From Omphiscola glabra (lineage: Eukaryota; Mollusca; Gastropoda; Lymnaeidae), in the NCBI GenBank assembly GCA_964017045.1, contig OZ024794.1, forward strand, positions 37,602,210 through 37,666,209: a stretch of 64,000 nucleotides of DNA, given 5' to 3'. Shown here in pieces: positions 45,060 through 57,353 of the stretch (position 1 is its first letter; each line of letters starts with the position of its first letter). The position numbers were made by a program, and so were the translations under genes. The notes beneath the pieces were generated by a model that saw nothing but the letters and a program-made list of their open reading frames with translations, was not told the DNA's origin and searched no databases.

Positions 45060-45240
45060 TTTAATACAGTGTTTTTAAATTCTTTAAACTAGGGAGTTGC
45101 AAAAAATTATTAAACAAAAAATACAGATAAATGCGAACGGGAAGTAACACTTCGGCTCATAATCGGGCCAGGCAAATTTCGAAACATTGCGATTTTTATA
45201 ATCGAATAATGTAATTATAAGCTTCTCAGAAGATTTGCCT
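45060..45240 (+). repeat. Local partial duplicate of 44480-44660
   Basis: Shares AGTTGCAAAAAATTA, ATGCGAAC and TTGCGATTTTTATAA in the same order. Decayed, with no terminus. It lies just left of the full-length LINE. Confidence 0.5.
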
Positions 45241-45282
45241 TAAGGGGGGATATAACAGTATATAGGCCGTTTAACTGAAAAA

Positions 45283-48265
45283 CGGAGGTGGAAAGTATGC
45301 AACTGCTCAGGCAAAAAACAATATCAGTGCCAGGAATAACATTACGATAGGTACCTGGAACGTGAGATCGTTGAGAGAAACAGGCAAGGTGGAGGAATTA
45401 GTGCATGAAATGAACAGATACAGATGGGACATCCTAGGTCTGTGCGAAATGAGATGGAAAAACTTTGGAGAAACATCGACCCAAGAAGGCCACAGACTAT
45501 ATTTTAGTGGACGGGAGGACACACACGAACAAGGAGTGACTTCCTCGTCCATAAAAACATTAAGAACAGTATTATGAGCTGTCGACCAATTTCGAGCCGA
45601 CTCATCACTCTCCGTCTAAGGGCAACACCGTTCAACATCACCATCGTACAAGCGTATGCACCAACTTCAGATTATGATGACGCAGAAGTGGATGACTTCT
45701 ACCATCAACTCCAAGATGTGCTGAACCAAACCCCCAAGAAAGACATTCTTGTTGTTCAAGGTGATTGGAATGCAAAAGTAGGAGAAGATGCCTATGCTAA
45801 CTGGAAAGGAACGTGTGGACGCCACTGTAACGCAACTTCTAACGAGAGAGGTCTGAGGCTCTTGGAATTCGCCAGCTTCAATGAACTCATACTGGCCAAC
45901 ACACTGGGTGAACATAAAATATCCAGGAAAACCACATGGCATAGCCCCAATGGGAAACATCACAATCAGATTGATTATATCATGGTGCAAACACGTTTCC
46001 GGTCTAGTATAAACATTGCAAAGACTAGCAGCTTCCCAGGAGCTGACATTGGAAGTGACCACGATCTAGTCATGATGACCTTTAGGCTGTACTTAAAGAG
46101 GGTAAATAAAAAAGGATATACCAGAATCAAATTCGATCTTGAAAAGCTGAAGGATCCTAAAATAGCAGAAGCCTTCCAAGCAATGATAGGAGGAGAATTT
46201 GCAGCGCTTAACATTATAGATGCCGACTGTTCAGACATGGACACAATGATTGATAACTTCAACACAGCTGTGACGGACACAGCCCATGACATCCTTGGTA
46301 AACATCGACCAACACAAAAACCATGGGTGACAGCTGACATCCTCGATCTGTGTGACAAACAGAGGCAGTTAAAGAAAAAAAAATGGTGGATACAGAGGGG
46401 GCCAATAAATATAGAAAAATTAACCAAACCATCAAAAAGGGTATGAGAAGGGCAAAGAAGAAATGGATTGAAGAGCAATGCTACGACATTGAAAATTGCT
46501 TGAAGAAAAACAATAGCAAAAAGGCATACCAGTTGGTAAAAGAACTAACCACTGCAAAACAAGGGCGTAGTACTACCATACAAGATAAAAATGGCAAATG
46601 TTTGACCGAGGAAAATGATATCCTAAAAAGATGGACTGAATACTGCTCAGAGCTGTATAATGAAAATATAAAGATAGACTCAGAGATCCTTAATTTCCCC
46701 CCAGCAAAGGACAATGAAAGCTTCCCCATTCTCCGCGCAGAAGTAGAAGCAGCAGTCCAAGCACTCCAAATAGGAAAGGCCGCAGGAGTAGATAATATCC
46801 CTGCCGAGTTGGTGAAACAGGGAGGAGAAACAATGATAAATGCCCTAACCAATATTTGTAACAAAATATGGCTAACAGGGGAATGGCCCAAATCATGGAC
46901 CCAATCTCTCATCATCACCTTCCCCAAGAAAGGTAACCTACAGCTATGCCAAAACTATCGTACCATTAGCCTAATAAGCCACCCAAGCAAGGTCATGCTC
47001 AAGGTCATACTGAACAGACTAAGACCATATGCCGACAGAATCATTGCTGAAGAACAGGCGGGCTTTAGGCAAGGCCGTGGCACTACTGAGCAGATCCTAA
47101 ACCTCCGGATACTATGTGAGAAATATGCTCAACACCAACAAAACCTATACCACGTCTTTGTGGATTTCAAGGAGGCATTCGACATGGTTTGGCATGCTGC
47201 TTTATGGACCACCATGAGGCACTACAACATCAACACAAACTTAACCAGAATGATAAGAAGCCTCTATGATAAGGCCACCAGTGCAGTCTTCTTCAACAAT
47301 AACATCGGAGAATGGTTCAAGACCACGGTTGGTGTACGACAAGGCTGCTTGCTCTCCCTACCCTGTTCAACATCTTCTTAGAGAGAATTATGTCAGATGC
47401 ACTAGAAACGCATGTAGGGACAGTCAGCATTGGTGGCAGAACAATCACCAACCTACGTTTTGCGGATGACATAGACGGACTGGCGGGAAGCGAGGAAGAG
47501 TTAGCCAACCTGGTAAAGAGTCTCGACAAGACTTCATCGTCCTTTGGCATGCAAATCAGTGCAGAAAAGACAAAAATGATGACGAATAGCACTAGTGGCA
47601 TCACCACTGAAATTAAGGTCGGAGAGGAAAGATTAGAGACAGTTGGCAGCTTCAAATACCTCGGAGCAATAGTATCGGAACAAGGCTCCAGGCCCGAATT
47701 AATGGCCAGGATTGCGCAGACCACGACAGCACTAAAGAGGCTCAAGAAAATATGGAACGACAAAAATATAGCCCCCAGCACCAAAATCAGGCTGATGCGC
47801 TCATTAATCCTCTCCATTTTCTTATATGCCTGTGAGTCCTGGACATTAACAGCAGAACTTGAAAGGAAAATAAAGGCGATGGAGATGAGATGTTACAAAG
47901 GCATTTTTGGCATCTGTTATAGAGACCACATCACCAATGAGCAAATAAAAGAAAGGATTCGTCAGGCAATTGGGCAATACGATGACCTCTGTTAAAAAGC
48001 GCAAACTTGAGTGGTATGGCCACGTGACCAGAAAACAAGGGCTCGCCAAGGAGATCTTGCAGGGCACTACTAGAGGAGGGAGAAGAAGAGGAAGACAAAG
48101 AAAAAGATGGGAAGATAATATCAAAGAATGGACTGGATTACAACTAGGCGATGCTATGCGTAGGGCAGAAGACCGAGAGGAATGGAGAAGAATAGTGTAC
48201 ATGTCATCTGTGGCGCCCCAACGGTCGAAGGACTACGGGACCTGATGATGATGATGATGACGATG
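45283..48265 (+). mobile_element. Near full-length APE-type LINE with 10-bp TSD
   Basis: AACTGAAAAA lies on both sides (45273-45282 and 48266-48275). The element begins about 60 bp before the endonuclease and ends in a short (ATG)n tail, as RTE/CR1-like LINEs often do. Endonuclease, RT and a basic C-terminal segment are all present but broken by frameshifts. Length about 3 kb, usual for such elements. Confidence 0.9.
45350..48245 (+). pseudogene. LINE endonuclease-reverse transcriptase, frameshifted
   Basis: Endonuclease: GTWNVRSL (45353), then after a one-base loss near 45538 the frame moves to 45574-46446 with QGDWNAK, QIDYIMVQ and GSDHDLV. A shift in the A-run near 46375 leads to 46383-47381 with KAAGVDNIPAEL, GFRQGRGTTEQI and VFVDFKEAFD. 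A one-base loss near 47355 interrupts VRQGCLLS; then FADDIDGL (RT catalytic FADD, about 47457) and YLGAIVSEQG follow. A further shift near 47990 precedes the HVTRKQG and GGRRRGRQRKRW tail. Since all lesions are single-base, decay is recent. It cannot act in its present form. Confidence 0.88.
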
Positions 48266-48632
48266 AACTGAAAAATTACATGTTTTGGGTTATTGTCATA
48301 ATCGACTACCTAAACCACTATAAAACATGTTCATATCAATGATTTGTTATTTTATGATTTTAAAGTTGTATAAAAAAATATTTTATAAGGTCACTATTTG
48401 CGTTTTTATAACTTTTTAATTTTGTAATGTTCATATTTCCATTTTTCAGCCATAGCAACACGTATCACACTTTTCCTCTAACGTATATTATTTGGTATCA
48501 TTTTAAAGGGCTATGAAAGGAGTATCGATGTGGCCCACAATCGAAAACCTCAGTATTACGGAGATATACGAGAAAAATTATTTTATCAATGAACCAAATG
48601 CTACGGAAAATACCGAAGTCTATTTTTAGTTC

Positions 48633-48955
48633 GTGACGTTGATAAGGACCAATCAAATTTTACGTGACCTCTCGGTGCTTAGTTACGTAAGGTCAAAGTT
48701 GAGAATTGTCAGCCATTTTCTTACATTACATTTTTCGAACGAATTCTACTGCAAAATCAAATTTAGAGTTTATTTTATTACGATGGACACCGCAAATAAA
48801 GTTAAAAAATGTAGCAAAAAGAGTAGAAAAAGTATTATGCGTGCAGCTATTGCCAAACGATGGCGCACAGCAGAATATTCTGGTCATAGTCCTAGTACTA
48901 GTGCCGGAGAATAGTAAACAAACCACAGCCGAAGAAAAAAGGTAAGCTTTTTTTG
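48633..48955 (+). other. Unidentified exon-like segment ending at a splice donor
   Basis: The ATG at 48783 opens a Lys/Arg-rich frame of 43 codons (MDTANKVKKCSKKSRKS, then MRAAIAKRW), stopping at 48912. A second frame runs to GAAGAAAAAAG|GTAAGC, a strong donor at 48941. The LINE at 48965 inserted a few bases after that donor. I do not recognise the product. A transposon-encoded DNA-binding N-terminus is one possibility. Confidence 0.3.
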
Positions 48956-48964
48956 TCATTATGT

Positions 48965-50217
48965 CTTCTTCTTTCGCCTTTTCGTCCTCGAGGAACAGCA
49001 GCCGATCTTCATCGACGTCTGTGAATAGGACATAGGCCGCCTACAAGAGCCCTCCAGGCATCACGATCCTGAGCCAATCTCTCCAGCCTCCCCCAAGTGT
49101 GGCCAAGTTTCTTGGTATCCGCCTCCACTTCACGGCGCCAAGTGTTCTTAGGCCTGCCTCTTTTCCGTTTTCCTTGAGGGTTCCAATTCAAGGCTTGTCT
49201 AGTTATGCTGGAGGCAGGTTTCCTGAGCGTATGGCCAATCCATCTCCATCTTCTCTGGAGGATCTCTTGTTCTACAGGTTCTTGCTTTGTCCGCTGCCAC
49301 AGTTTCTGGTTGCTGATTCTGTCGGGCCAATGAATCCCGAGAATCCTTCTTAAGCAGTTATTGATGAAGGACTGGATTCTCTTCATATTCCCAGCAGTGA
49401 TTCTCCATGTTTCTGCACCATACAGTAGAACCGGTTTCACCATTGTGTTGAAGGTTCTGATCTTCAGTTTGGTATTTAGGTGTTTGGAGGCCCAGACATT
49501 TTTTAGTTGTTGGAAGGCTGTCCGTGCCTTTCCTACCCTTATTTTGATGTCAGCATCTGTCCCACCTTGCTTGTCCACGATGCTGCCAAGGTAGACAAAG
49601 CTCTCTACCTCTTCGAGCGCTTCCTCTTTGAGCCTGATGGGTGCTGTATTGGTAGCGGCATTGACCTTGAGGACCTTGCTCTTCCCCTTGTGAATATTAA
49701 GACCAATACGTGCAGAAGTGTCTGCAATATTTCTGGTCTTCTCCTGCATCTGTTGTTGGGTATGGGAGAGAAGGGCAAGATCGTCAGCAAAATCGAGGTC
49801 ATCAAGCTGGTCCCACAAGGTCCATTGAATACCATTCCGCTTCTGTTGTGTGGAAGTTTTCATCACCCAGTCAATGGCCAATAGGAACAGGAAAGGCGAA
49901 AGCAAACATCCCTGCCTCACACCGGTCTTCACCTGGAAAGCATCCGTCACCTGGAAAGCATCCGTCACCTGTTATCCGTGGACCACTCGGCAGGTCATCC
50001 CCTCGTAAGAGTTTCTGATCAAGTCCGTGATTTTCCGCGGGACTCCATAATGTCTCAACAGTCTCCAGAGGGTTTGCCTATCCACACTGTCAAAGGCTTT
50101 CTCGTAGTCAACGAAGTTGATGTAGAGGGGTGAGTTCCATTCCAGGGATTGCTCTAGGATGATGCGCAGTGTTGCAATTTGGTCAGTACAGGATCTGTTG
50201 GTCCGGAAGCCAGCCTG
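48965..50217 (-). mobile_element. 5'-truncated LINE with 12-bp TSD
   Basis: TTGTCATTATGT flanks both ends (48953-48964 and 50218-50229). On the - strand the element starts inside the RT (QAGFRTNRSCTDQI) and runs to its 3' end, the typical product of incomplete target-primed reverse transcription. The family matches the fragment at 20880-21840. Confidence 0.92.
49009..50217 (-). pseudogene. LINE reverse transcriptase C-terminal part
   Basis: Reads NFVDYEKAFDSVD, then a stop within [20 protein letters not shown], the catalytic [24 protein letters not shown], a LLYGAETW block and a final GHTLRK...[15 protein letters not shown] basic domain, ending at 49009. An 18-bp unit GTGACGGATGCTTTCCAG is tandemly duplicated (about 49938-49975), adding VTDAFQ twice ahead of the RT motif. 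Apart from the one stop the frame is intact, so insertion was recent. Confidence 0.9.
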
Positions 50218-50229
50218 TTGTCATTATGT

Positions 50230-52039
50230 ATTTATGTTTAAATTTTAATATTTAGACCTAATTGTCGGATTTATAATGTGTTAGAAGAAGACGACCTAAG
50301 TTTAAATAAAATTATTCATAGTGGGTATAAAGTATTAGTAGCTAGTATTACCCTAGCCTACTAAGTTTACTAAGTAAGACTAAGACTACTAAGAGTGTAT
50401 AATACTAGTAGGCACTTCGGTGAGATCCGGGAATTGCCGAAAACCGGGTATCGTGATTTCGTTGTCAAAATGGCGACCTCCACTTTTTAATTTACCGAGA
50501 GTCATGTTGTTTACGACTTTATTACTATTTGTAGCCCAGTATGTAAATTATATTTCCGCCCACAACTTGGAGTAGACATGTTGTTTTATAAGTAGACACT
50601 TTAGTCCTCAAAATAATTTTGAGGCTTCACTTTGATAATTGAAGGTAAAATAATGCTAATTTGACTCATTCATATTTTTTGTGTGGAAAGGAACCTTTGC
50701 TTGATTGTTAGGGACTTTATAGATACTGGCATTAATTACAACATATCTAGGTTGTGTAAGGTTAGCCCAGAGGTTTGGTCATAAATTAACTCGGCAGTTT
50801 TAGTCACATGTGTCCCAAAATTACCTATTATCGTTAATATTCGTTGCTATAGTAAACAACCTGATTTACTCTGGAAATCCAGCCTATTACCCCATAATAA
50901 CTCATTTAAAAATAAAAACAAATAAATTAATAACACAAATACATATTTTTAATAGGATTTGATGCTTTTATTTAGAGATATTAGGTAGTTAACTAGTTAA
51001 ATAAGCCTTTTTATTACAATTAATAGTTAATTATTAGTTTTATATACTGAGCCTGGTATATATATATACATATAAATATATATATGTATGTATATAATAT
51101 ATAGAGGCCTAGAATATATTACTATTATAAGTGTAGGCCTAGCTCCATCCCAATAATTATTTATGGGACACATTATTCATATATCATGTAATTGTAATGA
51201 TATATTATGATGATTCTTAAGGCATACATTAAGTAAAATGTACAAAAAATATTCACTTACCTTTGATATTGAAATATCCTATATTTAATCACAAATCACA
51301 CTATTCCAAAAGAGAATTATTATAATATCCTCAGTATTCTCAAAGAAAAAAACACACTTTCTGCCACAATGATCCAAGAAATACATAAGATGTTACTTAA
51401 AATTATCATAAAATACTGTAATTACCTCAACCAAATGACTATAACTTATTTTAAATTCTATCAACAGCCAAAGTTGATTCAAACAATACATGTTGATTTG
51501 TGAAACAACTTTACTAACATAAAATAAATGACATACTATTTATTGTCATATTCAAACATTCATATGATATGGGACTAAAATACATTATATAGAAAATGAT
51601 AAAATAAAAAGTGTAATCGTCAATTTTAACTTAATGAAACAAATAATCCCTTTATTATTAGTTTATACTTATAAATTTTAAACAATTGCACAGAAAATTT
51701 GAAATTAATATCTAAAGAATATTATTATTATTATGATTTTTTGGAAATTAAAGAAAAAATATTTAGACATAATTAATTAATTAATTACAAATAAGTGACG
51801 AGTCAGCATATTTAATATATTTTTAAAAAGAAAATAATAAAGATTTTTTTTTGTGCGGAATATTAACAAAAAATTAATTATATTTTGTGGTTTTATTTGG
51901 AAGTACTCTTATTAAACTATGTTCCCTGTAAATATTATATTTTTGTCTCCTTTTATAATAAAGTTATAGGCCTACAAAAAAAATCAAAATGAGGGTCACA
52001 TTTATAAAACTTACATTGTTATAATTTGCCTGTGTCAAA
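50230..52039. other. AT-rich region; no 5' LTR found
   Basis: I looked for a second copy of the 3' LTR (TGTTAT start, CTATAAAAGG, GTATCGTCCTT) and for a primer binding site, and saw none. A TA-rich block lies at 51056-51100. No gene is supportable. Confidence 0.5.
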
Positions 52040-53546
52040 ATGGAGTTTGATATTGTTAACCCATCAGTAGAGGCATTGGACAAATGCTCGAGAAAGGAGC
52101 TATTTTCCATTGCGAAAGACTTAGGAATTAGTGTAGCTCATTCAGCAGTAAAAAAAGACTGTAAGAGATATGATCATTGTCCACATCGAGCTGGGCTCAG
52201 TCGCACAACCTCAAGATCCTAGTATGGAGCTCAAACTGAAGCTTAAACAAATGGAGCTAGATGCTCAGAGAGAAAAAGAACGAGAGCTTAAGCAAACGGA
52301 GCGAGAGCTTAAGCAAATGGAGCTAGAGCTAAAAAGAGAGCAAGAAGAAAAAGATAGAGAACTAAAAATAAAACTAAAAGAAAGGGAAATTAAGGCCAAT
52401 TTAGGAGCAATGGAAAATAGACTCACGGCTCCAGCCGGTCAGGGTTGCGATGCAATTAAATTTGCAAAAGTAATACCGAAATTTGCAGAAAAAGAGGTGG
52501 ATCAATATTTTGCACAGTTTGAAATAACTGCCCAAAATTTTAAAATTCCTGAAAACATGTGGTCTACCCTACTGCAGCCGGCTCTGACTGGCAGGGCAGC
52601 AGAAGTTTTTGTGTCCTTAAAAGCGGAACAGCGTGGGGATTATAACATTGTTAAATCCTTAATACTTAAGGCTTATGAATGTGTCCCCGAAGCATACCGT
52701 AAAAAGTTTAGGGAGCTGTGGGAACGGGATGGCCAAACTCACGTTGAGTTCCTCCGGGAAAAGGAACGACTCCTAGATAAATGGCTGCACGCAACGAACA
52801 CTGACACAGACTTCAAAAAGTTCAAGAACCTAATTCTGATGGAAGAGTTTAAGAATTGTGTTCGTGAAGAGGTACGGACACATATTGCAGACCGTGGCGA
52901 AGGTGACGCACATACGGCAGCAGTGTTAGCTGATGACTTCACCATCTCACATCAACTCTCAAAGAACCCATTTGACACCAGAAAAGACAGGCAAAACAAG
53001 GCAACAACATCGACTTACAGCAAACCTCCGCAAAAACCACATAAGCCCGGTACAAAAGAAACGAGTGCAAAAGAAACATGTGCCTACTGTAAAAAAGAAG
53101 GACATACGAGGGATGAGTGTTGGAAACTCAAGAAGAAAACTGAGAAGACCACACATCCTGGTACACCACACAAAGTCTCCGCTTGTACGTCTCGTCATAC
53201 ATCTGGAAACACATTTTCAAAATTCAAAAGTTTTGGCTCTCCAGATGTCCATACAAACTTCAAAGAGGTTTGTCACAACTCATCAAAGAGTTTCCATATG
53301 AACAATAAGGCTAGTTTTACCGACTCCAGCCACGTTCCTGCTTCGACTGCGAGTTTTATGAGCTTGTCGCCAAGATCCTTTTGCTCCGAGAAGAGGTCTA
53401 CCTCCAGAGGGCGTCTTACTGAGGACTTGAGTGCAAGTTTTGACGACTCTACACAGAGTTTTACTTCCTCTACCCTAGCCGAATGTTCTCAAGACTCCAA
53501 CAAGTTTTTCTACCAAGGTCCAAAATTCCACATCAGAAAACACTGA
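52040..53546 (+). pseudogene. Retrotransposon gag with zinc knuckle
   Basis: The ATG at 52040 starts a short N-terminal helix region (SRKELFSIAKDLGISV), then a frameshift near 52160 leads into the main frame. Next come a Glu/Lys-rich coiled coil (about 52220-52430), the capsid-like part (VDQYFAQFEITAQNF; ALTGRAAEVFVSL; LREKERLLDKWL), and a single CCHC knuckle CAYCKKEGHTRDEC near 53083. A Ser-rich tail ends at 53546. Capsid and knuckle would package the element's RNA. Except for the N-terminal shift the frame is open, about 458 codons. Confidence 0.88.
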
Positions 53547-53562
53547 TGTCATACAAGACTTC

Positions 53563-54031
53563 ATGCCTTTCATATCGGAAGGATTTGTATCACTGCCAGG
53601 TGATCTTTCCAGTCTACGACCAATCAAAATCCTAAGAGATACAGGTGCTTCACAGTCCTTATTAATAGAGGGTATACTTCCCTTATCTGCATCAACTGCT
53701 ACTGGAAGCAACATACTGTTGAAAGGCGTAGAACTAGGATGTATTGATGTACCTCTACATCTCATCCAACTCAAATCAGACCTAGTGTCCGGACCTGTGG
53801 TTGTAGGTGTCCGGCCAACATTACCATTGGACGGCATCTCGTTGTTGCTAGGCAACGACTTAGCTGGTGGGAAGGTGATAGCCGAACCCATCGTAACTCA
53901 AGAACCCTGTCTCATTGAATCTCCAGAAGAAGATCCAGAAGTATATACAGCATGCGCTGTTACCAGGGCAATGAGTTTGAAGATCTCCAAAGAAGAGAGT
54001 TCACCAAAAAGTAATAAAATTCAATCTGAAA
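53563..54031 (+). pseudogene. Aspartic protease region
   Basis: Reads IKILRDTGASQSLLIEG with the DTGA active-site motif at about 53637, then a hydrophobic flap-and-core region including LLLGNDLAGGKV near its end (GNDLAG, the usual second motif). It lies one frame away from gag and overlaps the integrase frame at its 3' end. Probably made as part of a Gag-Pol product. Confidence 0.82.
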
Positions 54032-55290
54032 TTGATCTGGGAACGACCTTTTTTGAATGAAGAATCAAAGGATCACAAAACACCAACTCGAACACAGCTC
54101 ATTGAAGAGCAGAAGAATGATCCAGAAATCATTAAACTTCGAGAGAACGCTATGACCGAAGAAGAAGCTGAGCAATTCCCTGTTTGTTATTTTTTACAAA
54201 ATGACATGCTTATGAGGAAATGGCGACCTCCAGATGCCAAGGCTGATGAAGCATGGAGGATTGTTCACCAGATTGTAGTTCCTGCACTTTTCAGGAACGA
54301 AGTCCTCAACTTAGCCCATGATTCACCACTTTCAGGCCATTTGGGAGTGAACAAAACATATCATAAAATCACGTCACACTTCTTTTGGCCCAAAATCAAG
54401 AAAGATGTGGTGGACTACTGCAGATCATGTCATACTTGTCAAGTGGTAGGGAAACCAAATCAGAAGATACCAGCAGCTCCTCTTCAACCCATTCCAGCGT
54501 TTGAAGAACCTTTCAGTCGCGCCATAATAGACTGCGTTGGGCCTCTGCCAAAGACAAAATCAGGTCACCAATATTTGCTGACAATCATGTGTGCATCAAC
54601 AAGGTTCCCAGAAGCTATTCCTCTTCGCAATATCAAGACTCCGAACATCGTCAAAGCCCTGACGAAGTTTTTTACATTGTTTGGTCTTCCGAAGTCTGTA
54701 CAGTCTGACTAAGGAACCAACTTCAAGGCTGGACTATTCAAACAAGTGATGAACCAATTGGGTATAGAACACTGCTTGTCGAGTGCGTATCATCCTGAGT
54801 CGCAGGGAGCACTTGAGCGATTCCATCAGACATTAAAGAACATGATGAGAACGTACTGCATAGAACAAGAGAAAGACTGAGATGAAGGGATCAACATGCT
54901 ACTGTTCGCCGCAAGAGAAGCAGTTCAAGAATCACTTGGATTCAGCCCCTTCGAACTGGTGTTTGGCCATACGGTTCGAGGCCCCCTTAAACTTTTAAAA
55001 GACACGTGGATGTCATCGACACCCACTGAAGGACTTTTGGACTATGTCCTAAAGTTTAAAACTAAACTTTTTAACGCCGTTAATTTGGCTAAGTCACATT
55101 TGAAGGATTGTCAATCCAAAATGAAAGTTTGGTATGACAAAAAGTCCAAATTCAGACAGTTTGCTTCAGGGGACAAAGTGCTTGTACTTTTGCCAATACC
55201 AGGACAGGCACTACAAGCTAGATATTTTGGTCCTTATGTAGTTGAGTCCAAACTTAATGACTTAAAAAATGTTATCAAGTTATTGTTATT
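54032..55290 (+). pseudogene. Integrase, upstream of RT
   Basis: Zinc-binding HHCC domain (HDSPLSGHLG ... CRSCHTCQ, about 54319-54440), then the DDE core: first Asp in IIDCVGPLP (about 54532), second in SVQSD (54710) followed directly by a TAA stop, and Glu in GALERFHQTL (about 54813). Another stop (TGA) falls near 54878. Frame 54896-55280 holds the SLGFSPFELVFGH block and a C-terminal GPY/F-type domain (LQARYFGPYVVE). Both stops look like single C-to-T or G-to-A changes. The end runs into a short TTATTG repeat and a frame change before RT. Confidence 0.9.
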
Positions 55291-55299
55291 GTTATTGCA

Positions 55300-56631
55300 G
55301 ATTTTGTTTCACTTTTTCCTGATGTCCTTAATAAAACCAACATTGCTGTACATGATGTTGACATTGGCAATGCAGTTCCGGTCAAGCAACACCCCTATAG
55401 GGTCAATCCGGAAAAACTTGAAGTATTCCGATCTGAAATAAAATACATGCTTGAAAATGATATAATTGAACCAAGCTCTAGTAACTGGAGTTCTCCATGT
55501 ATTTTAGTCCCAAAGCCTGACAAAAGTTACAGGTTTTGCACTGATTTCAGGAAAGTGAATTCAGTTACAATGTCTGATTCCTTTCCGATTCCAAGGATAG
55601 ACAATCTTATAGATCGAATAGGCGATGCAAAATATGTAACCAAGATAGACCTACTATCAGGTTATTGGCAGGTTCCTCTAACTGACAGAGCAAAAGAAGT
55701 CTCTGCTTTTTGTACTCCAGATGGTTTATACCAATATAAAGTAATGCCGTTTGGAATGAAAAATGCCCCAGCTACATTCCAACGTCTAGTTAACAACATT
55801 ATTGCTGACCAGGAAAATTGCAGCGCCTATATTGATGATGTAATTATTTACAGTCAAGATTTTTCCAAACATGTAAATCAATTAAGATCTCTATTTACAA
55901 AATTCTTGCAGGCAAATGTAACTGTAAATTTAAATAAGTGTGAATTTTGTCATGCAACTGTATAATATTTAGGTCACATAGTGGGTCAAGGTCATGTAAA
56001 ACCAGTTCAAGCTAAGATAAATGCTATTGCAGCACTTCCACCACCCACTACTAGAAAACAGTTAATGAGATTTTTGGGAATGGCAGGTTACTATAGAAAA
56101 TGTTGCAAAAATTTCTCAGTTATTGCCTCTCCCCTAAGTAATATGTTAAAGAAAAATGCAAAATTTCATTGGTCAGATGCCTGTCAGGAAGCATTCGAAA
56201 ACATTAAAAGAATACTAGCTAATGCTCCTGTTCTCATTGCACCAGACTTTAACAAACAGTTTAAATTAGCTGTAGATGCCAGTGATGTTGGCATTGGTGC
56301 AATTCTTTTTCAAGAAGATGACCACAGTGTGGATCATCCTGTTTGTTATTTTTCAAAGAAATTTAACTCCCATCAGAAAAATTATTCCACTGTAGAAAAA
56401 GAATGTTTAGGATTAATTCTTGCTCTACAACAATTTGATTTTTATGTCAGTTGTTCCTTACATTCAGTACTTGATTTTACTGATCACAAACCTTTAACAT
56501 TTTTGAATAAGATGGTCTCCAAAAATCAAAGATTGTTAAGATGGAGTCTATTCTTACAAGAATATAATTTGGACATAAAACATATCAAAGGCAAAGATAA
56601 TGTGATTGCTGATACTTTGTCCAGAAATTAA
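55300..56631 (+). pseudogene. Reverse transcriptase and RNase H
   Basis: RT motifs in order: RFCTDFRKVNSVT, KIDLLSGYWQVPL, MPFGMKNAPATFQ and the catalytic YIDDVIIY (about 55828). A TAA at 55957-55965 interrupts the V*YLGH connection. RNase H follows with its four acidic positions in LAVDASDVGIG, STVEKECLGL, LDFTDHKPLTF and VIADTLSRN, ending at the TAA of 56631. Nothing but a short leader and polypurine tract lies downstream. Apart from the single stop the frame is intact. Confidence 0.92.
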
Positions 56632-56787
56632 TTTTCTCTGCACAAAAATTATGTAGCTGATTATAAGCTATTAAGAAGCTTGTTTAATATTTTTGAAAGG
56701 AAGAATTGTATTTTCTTGTACTTGTTTAATGGAAAAGAATTCCATTTTTTTTTTGAAAAATGAAATTTTTTCTTTAAAGATGGGAGG

Positions 56788-57353
56788 TGTTATAAGGGAT
56801 GACGTATTTTGAGACACACTTTGCCCGCCTTCCACGTGCATGACCTCTTTCAAGTCGGTCCTGTGTTGGGGCGGCTAGACAAAAATATCCCTTTGATGAT
56901 ACTTTTGTTTACTATCATCCGTTTCTGTGGAACATGATAGAACAATCTAGAAAATGTGGGAAACAGTAAGACTGTGTGTTCCATTTCCAGAAGGATCATC
57001 TGAAACTGCCTATAAAAGGGGCTGACCGATAGAGAGGGAGAGATTTTCCTTTCCTTGATTACGAGGCATGCTATGTGTCATTATACTTTGTTGCGTGTAG
57101 AGATTTTTATTTCCTCGTACAATTTTGTGCTCATTGTATTTTGATATACAGTACCGGTACCAGCAAATCTGTAAGTTTATAATTTCAATCATATTTCACT
57201 TGCTGTTATTATTTAATTGAAGTTCACAAATTAAAAAGTTATTAATTGTAATTAGCTCTGGCCTTAATTGTCGTTTTATTTGTTATTATTTTTAACCTTT
57301 GGTATCGTCCTTTATTATTAACTGTTTTTAGAACAAGCCCTAGACAAAACAAC
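56788..57353 (+). repeat. 3' LTR of the gypsy-type element
   Basis: Follows AAAGATGGGAGG and starts TGTTATAAGGGATGACG. CCTATAAAAGGGGCTG (57008-57023) is a clear TATA box, and an AT-rich polyadenylation region follows. The end is placed near ACAAAACA at about 57353. It shares CCTTCCACGTGCATGA with the solo LTR at 58490 and GGTATCGTC with that at 37500. The exact right border is uncertain because no TSD or 5' LTR is available. Confidence 0.75.

Larger units (their letters stand above)
52040..57353 (+). mobile_element. Ty3/gypsy-type LTR retrotransposon with INT before RT (Gmr1-like order)
   Basis: Domains along the + strand: gag (52040-53546), protease (53563-54031), integrase (54032-55290), RT and RNase H (55300-56631), polypurine tract AAAGATGGGAGG (56776-56787) and 3' LTR from 56788. 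Most Ty3/gypsy elements place integrase last; here RNase H ends about 150 bp before the polypurine tract, leaving no room for a second integrase. This copia-like order is known from Gmr1-type elements. The 5' LTR is missing, and frameshifts and stops break every part, so the copy is dead. Confidence 0.9.

Noticed and set aside
50230..52039. 5' LTR of the gypsy-type element
   Set aside because: No block matching the 3' LTR start, TATA region or end was found in this stretch.
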